From positions 1,290,177 to 1,331,258 of the forward strand of contig RPFO01000082.1 of assembly GCA_009746045.1 (NCBI GenBank): a stretch of DNA of 41,082 bases. The letters are read 5' to 3'. This document shows, one piece after another, positions 31,414 through 41,082 of this stretch. Both the position numbers and the translations under genes were made by a program. The notes under the pieces are model-generated. The model saw only the letters and a list, made by a program, of their open reading frames with translations. It was not told the DNA's origin and searched no databases. Position 1 is the first letter of the stretch; every line of letters starts with the position of its first letter. This DNA is from Mesostigma viride (Eukaryota; Streptophyta; Mesostigmatophyceae; Mesostigmatales; Mesostigmataceae).

Positions 31414-32957
31414 ATGGCTCACGCTTCGGCTGGTGCTACCGTGTAGGCGGACGCGGATTCCAAGCGTACAGCAAAGTAAGTCTTCTCACATGTATACATG
31501 TCCAACCTCCTTTTCGACACGTCACCCATAACCACCCTTCCCAAGGCCAACCACCCTTCTTTGGTTTGTATTTAAAGTGTGCATGTGGTCAATGGTGGGA
31601 ATTGTATTGATTTAGTGGCAAGCGGCCTTTTGGGGTGAGGCACTGTGTCAGTGGCCATGCTGCTGTGCATCTCATGCCCTTATGGAGTGTCTAAATCTTG
31701 GTTTAAAATTTCTGTGTCTTGCCCCGGCGCCTTTTCAGGGTGCGCATGTACCAACCAACGCGTGGCAAGGGCGCTTTGCAAACCCGGGGACCTGCCGGGA
31801 CACCGGTACGTAAGGGACAAATAATTTGCGTAACATCATATGTGCTTGTAGACATTTTCATGATCGTATTATGTTCGCTTCATGGCTTGGAGGTGCGCGC
31901 ATGTGACACCAGTGCATGGATGCTGCGAACGAATCCCTTGTGGATCGCAAGAGTAGGTCCGCCCACTTATTAGACAAGTCACAAGGAAATCCGTTGTACT
32001 TTGCAACACACATTCCGCATTGGTCCTAAGGAAAATGTTACGGCTACTTATCTTGCTTTCATGTCTTCCTCTAAGTTGTTGGTTTCATTGATTGCTATGC
32101 ATCATTGTCGGACTTGCGTCACTTGTGTGTCGTTATTCCCAGCTTCTCTCGAGGGCTAGGAGTAACGCGAGAATGTCGTCTACAACAGGCATATTATCCT
32201 CAAGCTACCGTACGCGTCGTTTGACCACGTTCAATGCCAAAAGACGTGAAGGGATTATAACAGCCAAGGTATGCCAATATCAACCCCTCGTTCATTGTGT
32301 GTGTGTGTGTGTGTGCGTGTTGCTATCTATGCATGCCACTTTCCCACCTTACGTTACCCTTACCTCTTGCTTCTTACATATTTCCTTTACTGCATTCATG
32401 CGCATTTGGTATCTCGACCTCGGTGCTATGAACGCCGATGCGCATCCTCCATACCCCTTGTCCCTAACTGGAATGTCTCTCATCCCCACCTCTAATGCTC
32501 TTCTTCCGGCCCACGTCGGAGCCCCACCCACAAACATTCACTCACACATACACACATGTGTATACAAACTCTCTCACCAATGCGGTGACATATGCAGCGC
32601 TAAATACACACCAACGCTATTGTAACTCGTCATGACGCATTTCAAAGGAATGCAACCAACGCACCCCAACAAAATCCATTGAAACACACAACCCAATGAA
32701 GGCCAAGTCAATGCACACCCCCGCTTAGTACCCTCTCTGACACACACATGCACGCATGCATGAATGCATGATCGATGGACTGAAAAATCGACCGATTGAT
32801 AAACCCGTCGCACCCAAATGCCCACACACACACATGCACACACCCCTCCATTCCCCCAGTCACACATTCCCCCACTCCAGCACCCGTTCGCTGGCTTCCT
32901 CCCTCCCGCATGCATGCACACACGCATGCACGGACAAACGAATGAACGAACGCACGC

Positions 32958-32997
<40 letters not shown>

Positions 32998-33425
32998 CTA
33001 TGCGCCCAACCACCAACCTACGCGCCCGCCGGCCCGCCAGCCCGCCCATCCCACACACCCCGTGCAACCCCCCACAGACACTCATGCTCTTGCCCGGTCC
33101 ATGCTTTCACTTCCCTCAATTCTCCCTCCTCCCCACCCCCACCCCCACCCCTTCCTACCCCCTCTAGATATTAGTTGCACCCCCGCCTCTTTTACTCTAT
33201 TTGTACTTAGCTACCCAGTGCGATTATATCCCACCACTCCACCCGTGACCGCCCATCTTGCACAATGGAAGCCTTTTAATGTCCAAATTCTTTTCCTAAC
33301 TGATGTGCTACCATTCGGATGGCAATGGTAACATTCTATCGTTTTGCAGCCGAGTGGAAGTGTGCGTCTCTTCCCCAAGGTTGCCAAGTATGTGCAACTT
33401 GCTCCTTCATACGAGCTCGATGAGG

Positions 33426-33496
<71 letters not shown>

Positions 33497-33606
33497 TGTT
33501 TGTGTGTGTGGTGTGCGTGCGCGCGTGTGTATTATTATGACTTAATCTGGTAGCGATTACCAAACTCGCTCTCATGGACAAGGGCAAGGTGGGCACGGCT
33601 TTCACT

Positions 33607-33637
<31 letters not shown>

Positions 33638-35792
33638 TTCCCACCACCACCACCATGCGTGCTTGGGGTAATTTTTTTGGCATGTGAACATCCTTCTTGT
33701 TGATAAGCTAGAAGTTGGTTGTCTTGTCATCAAAGAGGAAATTTGATGGAACTTTACTGTCGCGAGTTTCATTTTCCAAGGTGGTGTCGTCTGTCTCATT
33801 ACCGATTTCTAGTATGTTGATGGGTAGGCGATTTGGACATCGTAACAACATTGCATAGCTTTGGTAGCTCTCTTCTTTGACGATGCTATTTTGCTCCTTT
33901 TCTTTTTGTGGATTTTTTTTTTTTTTTTTAGTTAGTCCACCCCATTGATGTAAATGTTCCCTTTTTTACAAATGGTCTCTTGAAGTTTCGGTTCATCAAG
34001 GTGGTGTTTCCCAAATGCGTATGGTATTTATGGCTATTTTTGCAAGGGTAAGTATACATATTTTATCTCAAGCTGGTTATAACTCATATAGATGCATGAA
34101 CCATTACACCATTACATAACTCATATAGATGCATATGTGTTTTTTTTTATAGTTTCATGCTATCTGGTAAGTTTGGGACATGATAAGCTAGCTTTTTTTT
34201 CAATGCATGGGTGAACCGCGAAGGTGTTATATCGTTGAGTGCTTTGTAAGGGAAGGGCGATATCGAGGGTCTTTGTGATGCGTGTTCAATGATGCAGGAG
34301 TGGAAAGAATGGAAGGAGCAACCTGCAGCTTTCCTCGTCAAGATACGACCAGAGGCTGAAAAATACGGAATCGTCAAGCTTGTGCCTCCATCATCTTGGA
34401 CGCCACCATCCATGCCAGAGACGCATGGCACAAGGCTCGCATTCCATACGTTCATCAAGGTACTGCGGGGTACTGCTGTGTTTGAAGGCTTCCTATTAAT
34501 GCATATTGTGTGAATGCTTTGGATACTCACATTGTTTTGACAACCGTGCATATGTTTGTACTTGTGTAGCTCGAATATTGTTGTTATCATGTATGTTTTT
34601 CTCCTTGTCCAATGGTATTAGTACAGTCCATGACTCATGATAATTATAGAACGAATGCATATTTGAGGGGATGCCCCCAAACCGAGGAGGTAGGATTCGA
34701 AGACCTTTTCCCCACCCCACCCCACCCTAGCGCGGGGGTGGTTTGAGATACCCATCCACCCACCCACCCACCCACCCACCCACCCACCCACCCACCCACC
34801 CACCCACCCACCCACCCACCCACCCACCCACCCACCCACCCACCCACCCACCCACCCACCCACCCACCCACCCACCCACCCACCCACCCACCTACCCACT
34901 AGGTGGGTTTTGAAGGTTTGTCCCCCCCCCCCCTCCCGCTAAAACTTGGGCTCGAGAAGGGTCTTCATGGGGGGTGATGAGGTTGGTAAACCTCCACCCC
35001 CCCCAAAGCCCGGGCCAACCTCAACCCCTAGGTCGGGTGGAAGAAGATGTGGGAAATGCGGCACGTACCCTGGCTTGGTATAGTTGCCAACTAAAAGGAG
35101 CTAGTGATGATACTACCTTACATGCTAAAAACAAAATTTGAAGGTTGTTTTCGACGGACCCCTCCAAAAAAGTGCTTTACAATTGCTCCGTTTTGGTCGC
35201 AACTAATGAAGTAATGGGTGCGCTCATTGTGCGCAAAACATTGACTGCACTCATGAGCAGAGGCGCAACGTACAATACTTTGAAACACTAGCAAACCATG
35301 GCTGAATTTGCTCGTGAAAAATCTAGTCAAGGTTTGGGTTTTTAAACAAAAAAAAACATTCAAAACTTGTTCCACTACGGCAGTGAAGGCATGTGTACAT
35401 ATTGGTATGACTCACTCACATCTCCAAGTACAGTGTACACACAACATTATATGTCTCATTGTTTCTTCATTGTCCGTGTTTCGTGGCGACAGGAAGGGGA
35501 GGTCTTGGATCGCTTCTTCATCAGTTACCTCCTCGAGGGCGAGGCGAAGGTGTGGTACGGGGTACCAAGTTCCGAAGGTGACAAGTTCAAGATTGCCATA
35601 GAGAAACACTCACCAAGCACGTTCAAGCAGTTTCCCGGCTTGGTTTATGAGTTGGGATCGCAATTGTCACCCATCGAGCTCCAAGAAGAGGGCGTGAAAG
35701 TTTTCCGCGCAGTCCAACACAAGGGCGAACTCGTCGTCATGTTCCCTAATGCAAGTTATGCGAGCCTTGACTCGGGCTTCAAAGTTGCACAG
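31414..35792 (+). CDS. JmjN/JmjC-domain protein (KDM4/KDM5-like), partial, JmjC degenerate
   Basis: Phase-compatible exons: 31414-31442 (tentative start), 31739-31805, 32143-32268, 33350-33427, 34298-34459 and 35493-35792; the gene continues past the last donor (GTAAAT, 35793). A basic N-terminal part (SRARSNAR, SSYRTRRLTTFNAKRREG) precedes JmjN: LAPSYELDEEEWKEWKEQP then RPEAEKYGIVKLVPPSSWTP. The last exon gives the JmjC half: FISYLLEGEAKVWYGVPSSE, LSPIELQEEGVKVFRAVQ, GELVVMFPNASYASLDSGFK. JmjN/JmjC proteins are nuclear Fe(II)/2-oxoglutarate histone demethylases. Here the HxE pair reads EGE and the distal YH-xxF-xxGFN reads YASLDSGFK, so two of three iron ligands appear lost. The 1-kb gap before the last exon may hide an exon with a normal HxE. 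Confidence 0.8.
32299..32316. repeat. short (GT)n tract
   Basis: Nine GT units in the intron after 32268. Confidence 0.8.
32940..32998. repeat. (CA)n-rich tract
   Basis: CA runs with CGCGCG interruptions in the intron between 32269 and 33349. The surrounding ~300 bp are rich in CACACA and CGCA. Frames through it are repeat translations. Confidence 0.85.
33428..33507. repeat. (GT)n microsatellite forming the splice donor
   Basis: About 34 GT units begin exactly at the exon boundary GATGAGGAG|GTGTGT, then GTTTGTGTTTG and a second short run. The donor of this JmjN exon is therefore the first unit of the microsatellite. Confidence 0.9.
33608..33638. repeat. poly(C) run, about 30 bp
   Basis: An uninterrupted C homopolymer followed by TTCC and (CCA)n. 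On the opposite strand it is a G run with quadruplex potential. Confidence 0.95.
34749..34897. repeat. (CCCA)n array
   Basis: About 34 ACCC units in the intron between the JmjN exon and the JmjC exon. Glycine/tryptophan/valine repeat frames on the minus strand are shadows. Flanks are C-rich. Confidence 0.97.
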
Positions 35793-35998
35793 GTAAATAA
35801 TAAATATCTTGCGTTCTCATTAAAATGGTCAACTTTTTTCCCCAACGTCGGAAGTAAATGTTATGCTATCATGATGAGTACAAATCCTTATAATGTACCT
35901 TATTCGGTAGGGTGCTACTTTTTCTTTCGTACTTCATTTATTTACCACGGAATGCAATATATCGTATTACTTGTCTTGTCCATGCACATTTACCTTTC

Positions 35999-36000
<2 letters not shown>

Positions 36001-36087
<87 letters not shown>
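36001..36087. repeat. (GA)n microsatellite
   Basis: About 43 GA units in the region after the JmjC exon donor, followed by (ACACAA)n-like sequence up to about 36215. Confidence 0.97.
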
Positions 36088-36088
<1 letters not shown>

Positions 36089-36215
36089 AGACGCATACAC
36101 AAACACAAACACCAAACACAAGCACAAACACACTAAGCGCAAAGTGCAAACACAAACACAAACCAAACACAAACACAGACACATGCACATGCACACACAT
36201 GCATAGGCACAAGCA

Positions 36216-36312
36216 CGGGCGTTGACGCTGACATTGACACTGACACTGTTACTGACAGTGACACTAACATTGACACTGACATTGACACTGACATTGACAC
36301 TGACACTGGCAC
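36216..36312. repeat. degenerate hexamer zone before the giant array
   Basis: TGACGC, TGACAT, TGACAC, TGTTAC and TGGCAC hexamers in register with the following (TGACAA)n. This looks like the mutated edge of the array. Confidence 0.85.
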
Positions 36313-39300
36313 TGACAATGACAATGACAATGACAATGACAATGACAATGACAATGACAATGACAATGACAATGACAATGACAATGACAATGACAATGAC
36401 AATGACAATGACAATGACAATGACAATGACAATGACAATGACAATGACAATGACAATGACAATGACAATGACAATGACAATGACAATGACAATGACAATG
36501 ACAATGACAATGACAATGACAATGACAATGACAATGACAATGACAATGACAATGACAATGACAATGACAATGACAATGACAATGACAATGACAATGACAA
36601 TGACAATGACAATGACAATGACAATGACAATGACAATGACAATGACAATGACAATGACAATGACAATGACAATGACAATGACAATGACAATGACAATGAC
36701 AATGACAATGACAATGACAATGACAATGACAATGACAATGACAATGACAATGACAATGACAATGACAATGACAATGACAATGACAATGACAATGACAATG
36801 ACAATGACAATGACAATGACAATGACAATGACAATGACAATGACAATGACAATGACAATGACAATGACAATGACAATGACAATGACAATGACAATGACAA
36901 TGACAATGACAATGACAATGACAATGACAATGACAATGACAATGACAATGACAATGACAATGACAATGACAATGACAATGACAATGACAATGACAATGAC
37001 AATGACAATGACAATGACAATGACAATGACAATGACAATGACAATGACAATGACAATGACAATGACAATGACAATGACAATGACAATGACAATGACAATG
37101 ACAATGACAATGACAATGACAATGACAATGACAATGACAATGACAATGACAATGACAATGACAATGACAATGACAATGACAATGACAATGACAATGACAA
37201 TGACAATGACAATGACAATGACAATGACAATGACAATGACAATGACAATGACAATGACAATGACAATGACAATGACAATGACAATGACAATGACAATGAC
37301 AATGACAATGACAATGACAATGACAATGACAATGACAATGACAATGACAATGACAATGACAATGACAATGACAATGACAATGACAATGACAATGACAATG
37401 ACAATGACAATGACAATGACAATGACAATGACAATGACAATGACAATGACAATGACAATGACAATGACAATGACAATGACAATGACAATGACAATGACAA
37501 TGACAATGACAATGACAATGACAATGACAATGACAATGACAATGACAATGACAATGACAATGACAATGACAATGACAATGACAATGACAATGACAATGAC
37601 AATGACAATGACAATGACAATGACAATGACAATGACAATGACAATGACAATGACAATGACAATGACAATGACAATGACAATGACAATGACAATGACAATG
37701 ACAATGACAATGACAATGACAATGACAATGACAATGACAATGACAATGACAATGACAATGACAATGACAATGACAATGACAATGACAATGACAATGACAA
37801 TGACAATGACAATGACAATGACAATGACAATGACAATGACAATGACAATGACAATGACAATGACAATGACAATGACAATGACAATGACAATGACAATGAC
37901 AATGACAATGACAATGACAATGACAATGACAATGACAATGACAATGACAATGACAATGACAATGACAATGACAATGACAATGACAATGACAATGACAATG
38001 ACAATGACAATGACAATGACAATGACAATGACAATGACAATGACAATGACAATGACAATGACAATGACAATGACAATGACAATGACAATGACAATGACAA
38101 TGACAATGACAATGACAATGACAATGACAATGACAATGACAATGACAATGACAATGACAATGACAATGACAATGACAATGACAATGACAATGACAATGAC
38201 AATGACAATGACAATGACAATGACAATGACAATGACAATGACAATGACAATGACAATGACAATGACAATGACAATGACAATGACAATGACAATGACAATG
38301 ACAATGACAATGACAATGACAATGACAATGACAATGACAATGACAATGACAATGACAATGACAATGACAATGACAATGACAATGACAATGACAATGACAA
38401 TGACAATGACAATGACAATGACAATGACAATGACAATGACAATGACAATGACAATGACAATGACAATGACAATGACAATGACAATGACAATGACAATGAC
38501 AATGACAATGACAATGACAATGACAATGACAATGACAATGACAATGACAATGACAATGACAATGACAATGACAATGACAATGACAATGACAATGACAATG
38601 ACAATGACAATGACAATGACAATGACAATGACAATGACAATGACAATGACAATGACAATGACAATGACAATGACAATGACAATGACAATGACAATGACAA
38701 TGACAATGACAATGACAATGACAATGACAATGACAATGACAATGACAATGACAATGACAATGACAATGACAATGACAATGACAATGACAATGACAATGAC
38801 AATGACAATGACAATGACAATGACAATGACAATGACAATGACAATGACAATGACAATGACAATGACAATGACAATGACAATGACAATGACAATGACAATG
38901 ACAATGACAATGACAATGACAATGACAATGACAATGACAATGACAATGACAATGACAATGACAATGACAATGACAATGACAATGACAATGACAATGACAA
39001 TGACAATGACAATGACAATGACAATGACAATGACAATGACAATGACAATGACAATGACAATGACAATGACAATGACAATGACAATGACAATGACAATGAC
39101 AATGACAATGACAATGACAATGACAATGACAATGACAATGACAATGACAATGACAATGACAATGACAATGACAATGACAATGACAATGACAATGACAATG
39201 ACAATGACAATGACAATGACAATGACAATGACAATGACAATGACAATGACAATGACAATGACAATGACAATGACAATGACAATGACAATGACAATGACAA

Positions 39301-41082
39301 TGACAATGACAATGACAATGACAATGACAATGACAATGACAATGACAATGACAATGACAATGACAATGACAATGACAATGACAATGACAATGACAATGAC
39401 AATGACAATGACAATGACAATGACAATGACAATGACAATGACAATGACAATGACAATGACAATGACAATGACAATGACAATGACAATGACAATGACAATG
39501 ACAATGACAATGACAATGACAATGACAATGACAATGACAATGACAATGACAATGACAATGACAATGACAATGACAATGACAATGACAATGACAATGACAA
39601 TGACAATGACAATGACAATGACAATGACAATGACAATGACAATGACAATGACAATGACAATGACAATGACAATGACAATGACAATGACAATGACAATGAC
39701 AATGACAATGACAATGACAATGACAATGACAATGACAATGACAATGACAATGACAATGACAATGACAATGACAATGACAATGACAATGACAATGACAATG
39801 ACAATGACAATGACAATGACAATGACAATGACAATGACAATGACAATGACAATGACAATGACAATGACAATGACAATGACAATGACAATGACAATGACAA
39901 TGACAATGACAATGACAATGACAATGACAATGACAATGACAATGACAATGACAATGACAATGACAATGACAATGACAATGACAATGACAATGACAATGAC
40001 AATGACAATGACAATGACAATGACAATGACAATGACAATGACAATGACAATGACAATGACAATGACAATGACAATGACAATGACAATGACAATGACAATG
40101 ACAATGACAATGACAATGACAATGACAATGACAATGACAATGACAATGACAATGACAATGACAATGACAATGACAATGACAATGACAATGACAATGACAA
40201 TGACAATGACAATGACAATGACAATGACAATGACAATGACAATGACAATGACAATGACAATGACAATGACAATGACAATGACAATGACAATGACAATGAC
40301 AATGACAATGACAATGACAATGACAATGACAATGACAATGACAATGACAATGACAATGACAATGACAATGACAATGACAATGACAATGACAATGACAATG
40401 ACAATGACAATGACAATGACAATGACAATGACAATGACAATGACAATGACAATGACAATGACAATGACAATGACAATGACAATGACAATGACAATGACAA
40501 TGACAATGACAATGACAATGACAATGACAATGACAATGACAATGACAATGACAATGACAATGACAATGACAATGACAATGACAATGACAATGACAATGAC
40601 AATGACAATGACAATGACAATGACAATGACAATGACAATGACAATGACAATGACAATGACAATGACAATGACAATGACAATGACAATGACAATGACAATG
40701 ACAATGACAATGACAATGACAATGACAATGACAATGACAATGACAATGACAATGACAATGACAATGACAATGACAATGACAATGACAATGACAATGACAA
40801 TGACAATGACAATGACAATGACAATGACAATGACAATGACAATGACAATGACAATGACAATGACAATGACAATGACAATGACAATGACAATGACAATGAC
40901 AATGACAATGACAATGACAATGACAATGACAATGACAATGACAATGACAATGACAATGACAATGACAATGACAATGACAATGACAATGACAATGACAATG
41001 ACAATGACAATGACAATGACAATGACAATGACAATGACAATGACAATGACAATGACAATGACAATGACAATGACAATGACAA
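36313..41082. repeat. giant (TGACAA)n hexanucleotide array, about 795 units, runs off the window
   Basis: From 36313 to the last base the sequence is TGACAA without a visible exception (4770 bp). It is not a known telomere repeat. The 1649-codon Ser-Leu frame on the minus strand is a by-product, since the 6-bp unit has no stop in that frame. It lies within or after the 3' intron of the JmjN/JmjC gene. Confidence 0.98.

Noticed and set aside
32092-33331. His/Thr-rich and Cys/Val-rich proteins in the CA/GT-rich stretch
   Set aside because: Translations of dinucleotide repeats; only 32143-32268 and 33350-33427 fit the JmjN gene in phase.
36133-41082. 1649-codon open frame of Ser-Leu repeats
   Set aside because: Pure translation of (TGACAA)n with no splice, domain or composition evidence.
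36313-41082. Telomere
   Set aside because: TGACAA is not a TTAGGG or TTTAGGG type repeat, and the strand lacks the G-rich character of telomeres.

Overview
This window is nuclear DNA of a microbial eukaryote. Genes are split by GT-AG introns of 0.6-2.5 kb, reading is GC-biased at third codon positions, and there are no operons. The protein families are eukaryotic (NELF-C/D, JmjN/JmjC, LINE ORF1). A TGTAA pentamer, the usual green-algal poly(A) signal, lies 25-135 nt after each of the three host stop codons visible. That and the extreme tandem-repeat load suggest a chlorophyte, perhaps a prasinophyte with a repeat-rich genome. This is inference, not proof.

Layout. 1-2030: about 12 identical copies of a 170-bp satellite. 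2.1-5.8 kb: intergenic, with a ~20-bp repeat array carrying CACGTG motifs and several diverged GC-rich hairpin repeats. 5832-11536 (-): a complete five-exon short-chain dehydrogenase/reductase (SDR) gene, joined here in phase to 406 aa. Each of its four introns carries a different tandem repeat, and intron 2 also holds a 662-bp DNA transposon with a clean 7-bp target duplication. 12503-17265 (+): a two-exon gene for a NELF-C/D (TH1) homologue of 740 aa, head-to-head with the SDR gene. Its single visible intron ends in a ~1.6-kb nearly pure pyrimidine tract at the 3' splice site.

17.4-20.75 kb is a retroelement zone: a pair of inverted 48-bp tails ending in (AATT)n, an intact LINE ORF1 (-), and two inverted fragments of a LINE ORF2 C-terminus. 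21.26-26.5 kb (-) holds exons of an unrecognised helix-rich protein with a C-terminal membrane anchor; its introns contain a 13-bp minisatellite of about 68 copies and a 67-bp minisatellite of about 7.5 copies. 27.0-28.6 kb is a (CAA)n complex next to the 3' end of a truncated LINE (28.7-29.14 kb, -). 29959-30937 is a TA-flanked, pogo-like non-autonomous transposon. 31.4-35.8 kb (+) holds exons of a JmjN/JmjC protein whose JmjC iron ligands look lost. The rest, 36313-41082, is an almost perfect (TGACAA)n array running off the window.

The host genes point to RNA polymerase II elongation control (NELF-C/D) and chromatin (JmjN/JmjC), beside a metabolic SDR; nothing ties them into one pathway. 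Nearly all very long open frames (poly-SL, poly-N/Q, PPL, GPLLWPSLVALSC repeats) are translations of tandem repeats, not genes. I found no CRISPR array, rRNA or tRNA.
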